From: Poteriospumella lacustris
Taxonomy: Eukaryota; Sar; Chrysophyceae; Chromulinales; Dinobryaceae
NCBI GenBank assembly: GCA_008000375.1
Contig: SMOI01000029.1
Coordinates: forward strand, 1 to 28,187
Length of the DNA stretch: 28,187 nt
Direction: 5' to 3'
Part shown: positions 9,435 to 19,267 of the stretch, piece by piece
Position numbering within the stretch: position 1 is the stretch's first letter
Layout: every line of letters begins with the position of its first letter
Notes under the pieces: generated by a model
Database searches by the model: none
The model's input: the letters and a program-made list of their open reading frames with translations, nothing else
Told to the model about the DNA's origin: nothing
Program-made: the position numbers and the translations under genes

Positions 9435-10845
9435 TCGCCGCGCGTCCGTTGTCTAGCGCCCGTCGCCATTCGTTCCCTTCGCCGTAGTCTGAGCGTATGT
9501 CAGTGATCGCTTTGTAAGGCCGCCTAAGACCGCAGAAGTATCTGCGACACAGATGCCAAACAGACGGGAACGGTAGACAGCAGCGATAGCACAACACAGG
9601 GACCGACCGATGGAGACACAACGAGACACAGGGGCCACGGTTAGCGACTCCAACGACGCGACGCTCTTTCGGTGGCCGCTGCGACACGGACGGTGATGCG
9701 GACACCGCCGGCGATAGCGACAGAGGCATTGACCGAACTGTGCCGCCCGTCGGAACGAGCGTCGCCGTACTGTGCCTCGTCTGGCGGCGAGAGGCCGCGC
9801 TCTAGAGCTGCCCCAGCTTCCGATTCAGCGTGGCCCTGGGCTGCGACGAGATGCAGCCACAGCCCATCTTTACCGTGTTGCCCTTCGTGGCACTGGCACA
9901 GCCCTCACCCAGCTACAGCTGCGCGTCGTCAGCGGCCGCCGCGAACGCGTTGCGTCGCGACCACTCGCCGCGGTCATCTGCGCCGCGGCCGCCGGCACTG
10001 TCACACTCGATGCCTCGCGACGCGGCGTCTCTCGGCGCGGTCGTCGCGCACCTCGTCGACATCGACGCAGCGCGGAGCACAGCGCGACGACAGCGTGTTG
10101 GCACCGCGCACTTTGCCTCTGCGAAGCGGTCCTGCGCGTTCGCCTCGAAGGTCAGCAGTTTGCCACACCCTCGTAGACGCCTTCACCCTTGTTCGCTCGT
10201 TTCGAAGGCGTCTCACGTGCTCACAGCGCGTCGCCGCATCGCAAAACGGCGGTGTGCAGTGCGGACTGCTCCCGCATCAGCTCCACAACGAGCATCGTCA
10301 GCGTTGTGGGCGTCAGCGTCGAGAGCCTGTTGCTGTGAAGAGAGCTCGGACACGCAGCGTCTAGCACAATGCACTGACCTCGCGGTTGGGGGTCTCCGCA
10401 CCTTGCACACCTCGTGCTCAGCGCTGCGAGTTGTATTGTTGGACTTCGCTCGTCGCTCGTCGCCCGTCGCCGTCGCTGGTCCCTGCCAACGCCGCCGTCG
10501 TCGTCGCGACGCCTCCGACCTGCGGCGGGGGCTCTGAGAGCGGCAGCGCCGTCCGTCCGTCCACAGTGACCGTTCGCTGTCGCCGCCGTCGCCGTCGCCG
10601 CCGCTCTTCGCTCGTCAGTGGGCGGTGGCCTCCATTTGTATCATAACCGATCGCGGACTGGGCCGGATTGGACCCTACAGTCGACCCGCAAGTCGTTCGC
10701 TCGCGCCTGACATCGCGACAGTGCGATTCGTGGTCGTCGATATCTTCCGTCGACCGCCGCGACCGACTGGCTTCTCGTCGTCTCTGTCGTCTCATGAGCC
10801 CATCCTCCCGACGTGGACAGATCTGCTTGCCAATATTGCATTCTT
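9435..10845. other. 1.4 kb spacer upstream of kinesin with doubtful coding fragments
   Basis: No gene can be called with confidence. An ATG at 9610 opens METQRDTGATVSDSNDATLF for 28 codons. Frame 2 then offers TVPPVGTSVAVLCLVWRREA (to 9805), and frame 1 offers ALTQLQLRVVSGRRERV within 9772-10176. These might be one gene broken by frame changes like those in its neighbours, or a spliced gene (a GTGATG donor near 9692). From about 10430 to 10620 the DNA is CGTCGC/GCCGTC low complexity typical of 5' flanks here, and nothing else is seen. Confidence 0.35.
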
Positions 10846-13800
10846 ATGGCTTCTAAGTCTAAGCTGAGCGGCCGCGATGAAGGGCGCCGCGCCTCGTACG
10901 GCGGCAGCTCGTCGTCGCACGCGATGACGCCAACCGCCGACAAAACGTCGAAGGACGACGCCGTCGGGCACAACAGGCACAGTATAGGCAGCCGGGCGTC
11001 GAAAAGCTCTTCCGACGAGCCACAGACGCCAGCGCCACCCGCCAGCACACCGACGGCGCCATCGCCCACCAAAGCGCTCAGCGCCCACCCGCCGCAGACG
11101 CCGCAGTCGTCGGCGTCGTCGGTCAACACACAGAGCACGCCGGGGGCCGTCGCAAGCTCGACCACGACGGCGTCGACGTGGACGAGCCCCGCGGCCGCTC
11201 CCAGCAGCAGTAGCAGCAGCGCTGGCGGCGGCAGCGGCGGCAGCAGTCGCGACCTGATCAAAGTTTGCGTGCGCGTGCGTCCGCCGGTGCTGCGCGACGA
11301 CCGCAACGACCCCAACGACGCCGTCGTGTGGAAGTGGGACGCACAGAGCATCGCGCCGGCGCTGAGTGCGCCGATTCGCCGGGGCGCGACGCAGTCGTTC
11401 TCGACGCTCAACGCGGAGTACTTCCTCGCGCAGCAGAGCGCCTACGCCTTCGACCGCGTCTTCGCGCCCGACGCCACGACGAGCGCCATCTTCGACGAGG
11501 TCGTGCGCGACATCGTGGCTTCGACGATGCAGGGCATGCACGGCTCCGTGTTCATGTACGGCCAGACGGCCAGCGGCAAGACCTTCACGATGAACGGCGC
11601 GCCGCCGGGTCAGTCGCCGGGGCAGTCGCCGGGGCAGACGGGCGTCATCCCGCTTGCCGTGCACGCCTGCTTCGACTCCGTCGCGCTGTACCCCGACCGC
11701 GAGTTCCTCGTGCGCGTGTCGTACGTGGAGGTGTACAACGAGCAGCTGCGCGACCTGCTGGCGCCCGACGCGGCCGCTGCGCCGCCCGTGCGCATCCTCC
11801 ACGACCCGCGTCTGGGCGCCGTGCTCACCGGCGTCAAGGAGCACGTCGTGCTCGACTTCGCGCAGGTGGCGGCGCTGCTGCGCCACGGCGAGTCGCAGCG
11901 CCACGTGGGCGCCACGGAGATGAACGAGAAGTCCTCGCGCGCGCACACGCTCTTCCGCGTCGTCGTCGAGTCGAAGGAGCGCGCGGCGCGCCACGGGCCC
12001 GTGCGCGTGTCGACGCTGAACCTCGTCGACCTCGCCGGCTCGGAGAGCGCCAAGATGACGAACAGCCGCGGCCAGCGCCTGCAGGAGGCGCGCCACATCA
12101 ACCAGTCGCTGCTGGCGCTGTCCACCGTCATCCAGCGCCTCAGCGAGGACCACAGCCACCACGGCCACGGCGCCGCCGGCGCGCCGCGCCGCACGCAGCA
12201 CCTGCCCTTCCGCGACTCGAAGCTCACGCGGCTGCTGGAGACGGCGCTGGACGGCAACGGCCGCATCGCCGTCATCTGCACCGTGTCGCCCACGCTGCGC
12301 TGCGTCGAGGAGACCGCCAACACGCTCAAGTTCGGCGCGCGCGCGAAGCTCATCCAGATGCACGCGAAGGTCAACGAGGCGCTGGACGACAAGACGCTGC
12401 TGCGCGCCTACCGCGAGGAGATCGAGCAGCTCAAGCGGCGCCTGCGCGACCTCGAAGAGCGCCAGCGCAGCGGCAGCGGCGCCGCCTCCGCTGCCGTCGC
12501 CGCAGCCGCAGCCGCAGCAGCGCAGCCGCAGCGGCGACGGTGGCCCCGGCGACCGGCGACGCCGACATCGACGTCGACGCGGCGGTGGCGGTGGGCGACG
12601 AGGCGGCCGCGGCGGAGGAGGACGAGGCGGCGGTGGCGGCGGAGCAGCTGGCGATGCTGCAGATGATCGGCGAGATGGAGCGCCTCATCCTCACGGCCGA
12701 CGCCTCCGCCGCCGCCTCCCACCGCCTCGTCGCCACCGCCTCCGCCGCCGCCGCCTCCGTCGCAACGCCGCCGCGCCGCCGCCGCGCCCGCCGGCGCGCG
12801 GCAGCAGCAGCGGCGGCAGTCCGTCGGTGCGCGGCAAAAACGGGGCGAAGCGCCTGTCGCTGGCGAAGCTCGCGACGCGCAGCGCAGCGAAGACCGCGGC
12901 GCCCGTTGACGCCGCCGCCGCTGTCGCCGCATCGACCGGCGCCGCGGAGAGCGCCGCGCCGTCGACGCCGCCGCTCGACCCTCCGCCGCTGCCACCGACC
13001 GACGCCGACGCCGACGCCGACGCCGCGCGACGCCGCCGACTCGTCGGCACCGTCGCGGCGCGCGCTCTGCCACCGCCGCCGACGGCGACGCCGCGTCTGG
13101 CGGCGGTGTACGCGCTGGCGGAGGCGCCGTCGGCGCTGCACCCGCAGCTGCTGCTCCTGTCGCCCGCGCGGCAGCGGCTCCAGCGGCAGCTGCAGCAGCG
13201 CGCGCCGCGCCTCGACGGCGACGGCGACGCGGCGGAGGGCGACGCGGCCGTCGAGGGCGTCGAGGGCGCGTCGGTGCTGCTCGACGTGGGCCGCCTGCTG
13301 GCGCTGCTGCGCGACTACATCGCGCGGCCCAAGGCGCCGCTCGGCCGCGCGCCGCGGCGGAGCAGCGGCGGCCGCGCGAGCGACCCACTCGGCGCCGCGT
13401 CGCTGTCGCCGACGCCGCCGCCCGCCGCCGACGGCGACGGCGACGGCGAGCGCAGCGGGCCTCGTGCGCAGCGTGTCGCACGACGTGGCGCTCGCGCAGC
13501 AGTCGGGCGGCGCGGCGCGCGCGGCGGCCGCTGTCGCACGCGTTTTCGGCGTCGGCGCTGAGCCCCGCGCGACAGGCGACGCCGCCGCCCGCGACGACGG
13601 CCGCGTCGGCCCGCCGGCGCACGCGGCGTCGTTCGCGCTGGGCGGCGGCGGCGGCGGCGGCGTGTCGCTGGAGGAGCTGCAGGCGATGCGCGTGGACCTG
13701 AAGCTGAAGGAGGCGGACAACCAGTTTCTGCAGGACGAGGTCGAGAGCAAGGACCGCATGCTGGCGCTGCTCACCGACGGCCTCAAGGAGGTCGCCGAGA

Positions 13801-14183
13801 GCCAGCGCCAGTGGCTCGTCGCCAACCGCGCGCTGGCGCAGCAGCTGGCGGCGGAGCGGCAGGTGAACGGCAGCCTGTGGACGGAGATCGACCGGCTGCA
13901 CGCCGCGCTGCTGCGCCGCGGCCTCCTCGACGAGCTGCAGGCCTCGCCGCTGTGGCAGGCCGCCCAGGACCTGCAGGCCAGCCGCAGCCGCGACGCAGCC
14001 GACGCGCTGCGGCCCGAGGCGCTGCGGCCCGACGCGCTGGCGTCGCGGTCGGGCGACGCCCTCGACGACTGGCTCCACGACGACGACGACGACGTCGCCC
14101 CCGCCGCCGCCGCGGCGACCGTCGCCGATGCGACTGCCGCCGATGCGCCGTCCGTGGCGCCCGAGCGCTTCGAGTCGTACTGA
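10846..14183 (+). CDS. Kinesin-7-type motor protein (reading frame broken three times)
   Basis: This is a plus-end-directed microtubule motor of about 1,110 residues after reconstruction. The start ATG 10846 (MASKSKLSG) is followed by a Ser/Ala-rich tail of 135 residues, then the motor: DLIKVCVRVRPP (136), P-loop GQTASGKT (239-246), switch I NEKSSRAH (360), switch II DLAGSE (395), HLPFRDSKLTRLLETALDG and VSPTLRCVEETANTLKFG. The neck KVNEALDDKTLLRAYREEIE matches the kinesin-7 (CENP-E-like) neck, pointing to chromosome or cell-division transport. A PGQSPGQSPGQ repeat is inserted after the P-loop region. The frame used moves at about 12500-12535, 12770-12790 and 13430-13460, each in GC-only DNA without usable splice sites. 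Beyond these breaks coding character returns (AMLQMIGEMERLILTAD; GKNGAKRLSLAKLA; coiled coil DLKLKEADNQFLQDEVESKD). The tail ends in an acidic stretch and SVAPERFESY. Confidence 0.9.
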
Positions 14184-14405
14184 GGCGCTGTACATACGAA
14201 GATCTGTGTCGTGCTGTGTGTGTGTCGTGCACCCTGCCTGTCGCGGGTGTGTCGCGTGTGTCCGTTTGGTGTGTCGCGAGTGTGTCGCGCGTATTGCCGC
14301 GGGGGACTCGACCTCCGCGGCGCGTAACTTACAACGCCGCTGCTCTCCGAGTGCTACGATCTACAGGGCTGCAGGGCTATGTGAAGGGGGGGGCGACCGC
14401 TACGG
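14184..14405. other. Convergent spacer with GTGTC-rich tract
   Basis: The plus strand carries many TGTGTC/GTGTCGCG words (14208-14300) directly after the kinesin stop, like the tract after ADH. A GCTACGG repeat lies near the stop of the PC-esterase gene (14393-14413). This is a candidate for transcript 3'-end formation. Confidence 0.5.
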
Positions 14406-15680
14406 CTACGGGGCGGCGGCGCCGAGGCGGTGGGCGAGCGCCGTCTGCAGCAGCGCCGCGGCGCCGCGGAAGACGCCGCCGGGCGACCAGTGCAGCGAGT
14501 CGACGTGCACGGCGACGCCGCTGCCGGCGAAGCGTTGCAGGTACAGCGCCGACACGCGCCACACGTCGATGACGTCGTCGCGGAACTGCTGCGCCGTGTG
14601 GCGCAGCGCCGCGTTCAGCGCCGCGGGGAACAGCGCGGCGCGCGTGGCGTTGGACCAGTGGCGGCCGTCGTCGTGCGGCGCCCAGAGCCCGTCGGCCGGG
14701 CGGTCGCGGTGGCTGTGCAGCGCGCCGCTGCAGTACTGCAGCTCGTCGATGAGGCCGACGTGCGGCAGCAGCGCCCAGAGCACCGCGGCGCCGCGGCGGC
14801 TGTGGCGCCGCAGCAGCGTGCGGTAGTGCACCGTGGCGGCGCGCAGGCTGCGCAGCTTCAGGTCGAGGTCGGCGTAGTAGTCGCGGTCGGGGCTCGTCTC
14901 GAACAGCGGCTTGAACCAGGCGCCGACGCCGACGACGACGGCGTCGCTCTCCGTCAGCGCCGCCCAGTCGCAGTGCGACGGCCGCCCGCCGCTCGGCGCC
15001 GCGCCGCGCGTCGCGTTGAAGTCGACGCGGCTGAAGGCGGCGAGGTGCGGGTCCTGGCACCACAGCAGCGACGCGTTGAAGTCCGCGTAGAGGCGCCGCA
15101 TGAAAACGTCCTTCGCCGCCGTCTCGACCGCCGCCTCGGCGCCGCCGAACGCGGAGCCGTTGCCGTTGCGCCGCGTGTCCAGCGCCCGCACCGTCGGCGG
15201 CGCGCCGAACTGCAGCTGCGTCTGCCACGGCCGCAGCTCGGCCGCGACGTCGAGGAAGAACTGCCGCGCGAGCGAGTCGCCCACGAACGCCAGCTGTCGG
15301 TGGCGCAGCGTCGCGAGCAGGCGCCGCGCCGAGAACGTCGCGCGCTGCGTCGCGCCGGCGATGTGCACGGCGGTCAGCTGCCGAAAGTCGTCCGGCGTGC
15401 ACAGGTAGACGATTCGCGAGTCCTTCACGCTCTCGTAGGCGTCGGAGACCGCGGCGAAGCCGTCGGACACGTAGCCGCTGGCCAGCGAGAAGTTGTAGAG
15501 GTCGGGCACGGCGCGCAGGCGGGCGGCGGGCGGCGGCGGCTCGGTCCCGTAGATGAGCTGCGCGCGGTAGGCGAAGTCGTGCAGCCGGGACACGTTCACC
15601 TCGTGTCTGCCGATGTGCAGCGCCACCGTCGCGGCGGCCAGCAGCGCCGCGAGCCACACGCGGCGGAGGAAAAAGCGCAT
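14406..15680 (-). CDS. PC-esterase / TBL-like Golgi acyl-esterase or acyltransferase
   Basis: This 424-residue protein is predicted to be a type II membrane protein of the secretory pathway. It starts MRFFLRRVWLAALLAAATVA, a short basic stretch followed by one hydrophobic anchor. The lumenal part has the hallmarks of the PC-esterase (trichome-birefringence-like / CASD1-like, SGNH-fold) family: GDSL at 134-137 in LAFVGDSLARQFF, and a C-terminal D394-x-x-H397 in VDSLHWSPGG, which together would supply Ser, Asp and His of the active site. Members add or remove acetyl groups on glycans, so cell-wall or surface-glycan O-acetylation is the likely theme. Several N-x-S/T sites (NVS, NFS, NAS, NAT) fit a glycosylated lumenal protein. 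The frame is open upstream to 15926, but the low-complexity extension lacks coding character, so ATG 15680 is preferred. It shares a divergent promoter with ORC4. Confidence 0.82.
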   Translation of the reverse strand: MRFFLRRVWLAALLAAATVALHIGRHEVNVSRLHDFAYRAQLIYGTEPPPPAARLRAVPDLYNFSLASGYVSDGFAAVSDAYESVKDSRIVYLCTPDDFRQLTAVHIAGATQRATFSARRLLATLRHRQLAFVGDSLARQFFLDVAAELRPWQTQLQFGAPPTVRALDTRRNGNGSAFGGAEAAVETAAKDVFMRRLYADFNASLLWCQDPHLAAFSRVDFNATRGAAPSGGRPSHCDWAALTESDAVVVGVGAWFKPLFETSPDRDYYADLDLKLRSLRAATVHYRTLLRRHSRRGAAVLWALLPHVGLIDELQYCSGALHSHRDRPADGLWAPHDDGRHWSNATRAALFPAALNAALRHTAQQFRDDVIDVWRVSALYLQRFAGSGVAVHVDSLHWSPGGVFRGAAALLQTALAHRLGAAAP

Positions 15681-15938
15681 CGCCACTGCTGCGTCGCTTC
15701 TCGTGAACAGGTCGGCGGCAGCTCCTGGGTTCACCTTTGAGCAGTCTGCAGCGACCAACAGGCCCCTGAAATCGGTCGCTTTCGTTTGTTTCTTCGTCGA
15801 AGCGGCGCCGACGCCGACGCCGACGCCGGACACGACGACGATGACGTCGACGACGCCGACGCGGCGACCGTCGCCGACGCGTCGCGCTTCCTCCGGCGGC
15901 TCCGCCTCAACGTCACAGCACAACACCGAGGCGCACTG
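15681..15938. promoter_or_regulatory. Divergent promoter between PC-esterase and ORC4 genes
   Basis: The two start codons are 258 bases apart on opposite strands, so both promoters must lie here or overlap the coding starts. The interval holds a GCCGAC-type simple repeat (about 15806-15850). A frame in phase with ORC4 is open back to 15741, but it contains no ATG and encodes only low-complexity Asp/Ala. Confidence 0.5.
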
Positions 15939-17859
15939 ATGGATGAGCTGGAAGATCAGCCTGTGGGGCGGAAGTCACGGCTGTACCGCTCGTTTGTGGA
16001 GCGCAAGCACGGCCCGCTGACGTTCAGCCGCGCGGCGCTCGCCGGCATCGTCCAGGGCCTGCGCCCCGCGTTCCTCGATCATCAGAGCACGTCTCTCATG
16101 GTCATCGGCAGCAACTCCGACGCATTGGCGATGGTCTTCCAAGCGCAGCAGATTCTGCTGCGCGAGAGCCGCAGCGAGTGGCTGCTGAGCGGCGGCCGCG
16201 ACCGCGCGCTGGTCGGCCGCATCACCGGCAACCTCAACGACTCGGACGCGGCCGGCCTCGTGTCGCTGGCGGACCAGTTCTGCCTGCGCCCCGGCCGCGA
16301 CCGCAACCTCAACGCGACGCTGGAGGACCTCGGCGTCTTCCTGCAGCGCTGCCGCGCGGACGGGACGCCCGCCCTCGTCGTCGTCGAGGACTTCCACCTC
16401 TTCGCCCACCAGAAGCGCCAGACGCTCATCTACACGCTGCTGGACCTGCTGCATCGCCCGGACTACCTCTTCGCGGTCGTCGGCGTCACCGAGCGCCTCG
16501 ACGCCTTCCACGGCCTCGAGAAGCGCGTGTCCTCGCGAATGTCCTCGCAGAACGTCGTCGTCCCCTTCCCCAGCGTCGAGGAGATCTGCGCGGAGCTGCA
16601 CTGGCTGCTGACGCTGCGACCGCGCGCCCGTCGCAAACGCGCGCGCTCGCCCTCCACCGGCGCCGCCGCAGAGGGCGACGCCGACGACGACGCCTGGCGC
16701 CGCGAGTACAACGCCAGCGTCGCGCGCCTCTTCGGCGACTTCGCCCTCGCGCCGCTCGTCGTGCCGCGCCACCGCCTCGTCGGCGACGGCGACGACACCG
16801 GCGACGGCGACGGCGACGGCGCCGCGGCTGCCCCCGCGGCCCCGCGGCGCGCGACGGGGCGCTCGGCAGCGACGATCCGCTGCCGCCGGCCGCCGCGCTG
16901 CATCTCTTCGCCTGCGAGCCGCGCGCGGCCGCCGCGCCCGCCGCCGCGGCGCTGCTGCGGCGGCAACTCGACTTCGGCCGCGGCCGCCGCCACTTCGCGA
17001 AGACGGCGCTGCAGCTGCTGACGCTGCTGCCCGCCGCGCGCCCGCTGCTGTCGCTCGAGCTGCTGCAGCGGGCGCTCGAGATGAACGTACGTCGCCCCGC
17101 CCCGCTGCCGCTGCCGCTGCCCTCGCCGCCGTCGCCGCGCTGACCGCCGCCTGTTTTTGTGTCGCAGACGCCGCCGAGCCTCGCGCAGCTGCTCGCGTCG
17201 CTGTCGCTCGCGGAGCTGTCGCTCTTCGCGGCGATGGCGCGGCTCCAGTGCCAGCCGGGCGCCGCGCTGAAGGTGCCGCGCCAGCTGGTGATGGAGGACG
17301 TGCTGGGCGACTACGACCGCCTCACGGGCGGCCTGCTCTCGGCCGCCGCCGCCCGCGGCGCGGCGCTGGGCCAGCGCCAGTCGCTGCAGCAGGTGATCGA
17401 GTCGCTGCGGCGCCTCGTGGCGCTGGGCGTCGTGTCGCTGTGGACGGGGCTGCGCGGCCGGCCGCTGCCCGCGGCGCTGCTGCAGGCGGCGCTGCTGCCG
17501 TCGGTCGTCGTGACGCTGGAGCACGCCGCCGACGAACTCGCCGCCGCCTTCGCGCGGCCGACCGCGCCACCGCCGCCCGGCGCCGCCGCCGCCGCGGGCC
17601 CGCGCAGCGCGCGCTCGTGATGCCCGAGCGCGTGCGCGCCGCGGTGCTGCAGCCGCTCGTGCCGCTCGTCTACGCCGCGCCGCCCAGCGCCATCAACGCG
17701 GCGCCGGCGCCGTCCGGCGGCAGCGCCGCGCCGCCCGCCGAGGCCGTCGCGACCTTTGCGCAGGCGAACAGCCACGCGCCGCTGCTGCCGCAGGTGGCGC
17801 CCGCCGCGGCCGGCGTCGCCGCCTACAAAACGAACCAGCCGCTGCCGCTGCGCCTCTGA
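15939..17859 (+). CDS. ORC4: ORC4-like origin recognition complex subunit (one intron, two frame breaks)
   Basis: This is a nuclear AAA+ protein of the replication origin recognition complex. The best family match is the Walker B/sensor stretch: LVVVEDFHLFAHQKRQTLIY (from residue 146), then AVVGVTERLDAF and LEKRVSSRMSSQ, which parallels ORC4 DEFDLFAHHKNQTLLY and LEKRVKSRF. The Walker A position reads VIGSNSDALAM (55-65), without GKT. After an acidic insert the frame must change near 16815-16860 to continue as DDPLPPAAALHLFACE and LLSLELLQRALEMN. An 81-base intron (17087-17167, GTACGT to TCGCAG, phase 0) follows, then the winged-helix part LAELSLFAAMARLQ. A second frame change near 17570-17612 gives VMPERVRAAVLQPLV, positioned like the ORC4 C-terminus, ending at 17859. 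Without that change the protein would stop at 17620. The start is the first ATG (15939). Confidence 0.85.
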
Positions 17860-17970
17860 AGCGCTGCACGGCACACGTCACACGCAGGACACAAGACACA
17901 CGGGACACGGAGGGGCGGCGGGGGGAGGGCGACGGTGAATGATGCGCGCGGTCGCGGGCTATGTACACGG

Positions 17971-18024
17971 CGCGGCGGCGGCGACGCGTCCAGCGACTGT
18001 CGCTGGACGCGTAGCCGCCGCCGC
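17971..18024. terminator. Long perfect hairpin between convergent ORC4 and RING genes
   Basis: ACGCGTCCAGCGA (17984-17996) and its exact reverse complement (18000-18012) flank a 3-base loop. Outside the core, GGCGGCGGC and GCCGCCGCC extend the stem with one bulge. It lies between two convergent stop codons, so a role in transcript 3'-end formation or strand insulation is possible. The structure is seen; the function is inferred. Confidence 0.5.
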
Positions 18025-18057
18025 GGAGCAGTAACGTGCTAAGTAACGTCGACTGGG

Positions 18058-18092
18058 GCTACGGGGCTACGGAGGGGCTACGGGGCTACGGG
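18058..18092. repeat. GGGGCTACGG tandem repeat at the RING gene stop
   Basis: Four copies of the word GGGGCTACGG (or GGCTACGG) span the stop codon of the RING gene. A shorter version (GCTACGGCTACGGGGC) sits at the stop of the PC-esterase gene near 14400. Function unknown. Confidence 0.6.
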
Positions 18093-19267
18093 AAGAAGAG
18101 GTCGATCTGCTGCTGCACGGCGGCCTGGCAGAAGGGGCACACGAGGCGGCTCTGCGCGGCCGCGAGCGTGTCGCTGCACTGGCGGCAGCAGACGTGGCCG
18201 CAGGGGACGGAGGCGGTCGCGACGCTGCCCTCGAAGCAGATCTTGCAGAGCAGCAGGTCGTCCTCCGGCTCGTCCTCCTCGACGAGCTCGTCGCCGTCGG
18301 CCGCGTCGGCCGGTCGCCCGTCGAGCAGCTCGTCGTCGCTGTCGGCGGCGAAGCGACTGACGCTGCGGAAGCGCTCGCTGTCGTCCGGGGACGCGTCCGC
18401 TGCGGCTGTGGCGGTGGAGAGGCTGCGAGGCTCGCGCCGCGGAGACGACGGTTCGCTGGGCGGCCGCGCGGGCGGCTCCGCTGCGTCGGCGCTGCTGTTG
18501 CGGCTCCGCGGCCCTGCGACGGTGGGCGCTGCGGCCTTGCGCGGCCCTAGACCGAGTAGCCACGACGCTGCAGTCCAGAGGAGCGACAGGGCCTCCATCG
18601 CCGCGACGCGCTTGCCCCGCCGCGCCGGCTTCTTCGCCTTGCGCGCGGCCGGCGTCAGCGACTTCGCCGCGGCGGCAACGGTGGCGGGCGATCGGCGACT
18701 CGCCGGAGACCTGCGGCCGTTCGCCGTTGCGTCGCCGAGGGCGCCCTTGCCGGGCGACTGGGCGCCACCGCCGTCGTCGCTGTGCACTGCGAACTGCTGG
18801 AAGAACTGCTTCTGAAACTGTTTGCGGCTGCTCATGAGCAGCAGCGTGAGCATCTGCAGCGAGCCCGACAGCGCCAGGAAGAAGATGAGCGCCAGTTGCG
18901 CCAAGTAGCCGGTCGGGTAGAGATGCGGCGAGGCGACGAGCTCGACGAGCAGGAAGCCGGAGGTGACGGGCTCGACGATCTGCATGCCCAGGTGCTGCAG
19001 CCGCGGCGACTGGTACAGGCGGAAGAAGAGGATTCCTGCGCGCGTGGCGTAGCCCGCCACGGTGATGTTCTCCTCGATGACCATGTTGCAAATCAAACAC
19101 ACGAGCACGAGCGTTTCGAGCAGCGACAATTCGATTTCGCCGAGCGACAGCTTCCGCCATCCCGAGGCGAGCACGAGCAGCGCTTGCGCGACGTATCCGA
19201 ACGGATACATGATGGGCGACAGCACCAGCTGCAGCAGAACAAATATGGAGAGTAGGGCTGGATCCAT
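18086..19267 (-). CDS. Multi-pass membrane RING-finger protein (probable E3 ubiquitin ligase)
   Basis: This is a 393-residue single-exon protein. The N-terminal half is hydrophobic with several membrane segments (about residues 3-35, 48-66 and 122-150). The middle is a basic, Ser/Pro/Ala-rich then acidic linker. The last 53 residues are a C3HC4 RING with ligands C341, C344, C356, H358, C361, C364, C377 and C380 (CKICFEGSVATASVPCGHVC, then CPFC). This tail-end RING resembles membrane E3 ligases that act on organelle or ER proteins. Two membrane modules look duplicated: SPIMYPFGYVAQALLVLA and SPHLYPTGYLAQLALIFF. The start at ATG 19267 places the first membrane segment at the very N-terminus with no separate signal peptide. 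The target membrane and substrate are unknown. Confidence 0.88.
   Translation of the reverse strand: MDPALLSIFVLLQLVLSPIMYPFGYVAQALLVLASGWRKLSLGEIELSLLETLVLVCLICNMVIEENITVAGYATRAGILFFRLYQSPRLQHLGMQIVEPVTSGFLLVELVASPHLYPTGYLAQLALIFFLALSGSLQMLTLLLMSSRKQFQKQFFQQFAVHSDDGGGAQSPGKGALGDATANGRRSPASRRSPATVAAAAKSLTPAARKAKKPARRGKRVAAMEALSLLWTAASWLLGLGPRKAAAPTVAGPRSRNSSADAAEPPARPPSEPSSPRREPRSLSTATAAADASPDDSERFRSVSRFAADSDDELLDGRPADAADGDELVEEDEPEDDLLLCKICFEGSVATASVPCGHVCCRQCSDTLAAAQSRLVCPFCQAAVQQQIDLFFP

Noticed and set aside
11265-12500. Long Arg/Ala-rich plus-strand frame through the kinesin motor
   Set aside because: It is a shadow of the motor frame. Only its part after about 12535 has coding character, and that part was assigned to the kinesin tail.
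12496-12531. Tiny GT-AG intron to explain the first kinesin frame change
   Set aside because: Possible intervals are only 10 to 36 bases long, well below the 60-81-base introns seen in this window.
14430-15740. Plus-strand frame antisense to the PC-esterase gene
   Set aside because: Low-complexity Arg/Val/Ala composition; the minus strand carries GDSL and D-x-x-H motifs.
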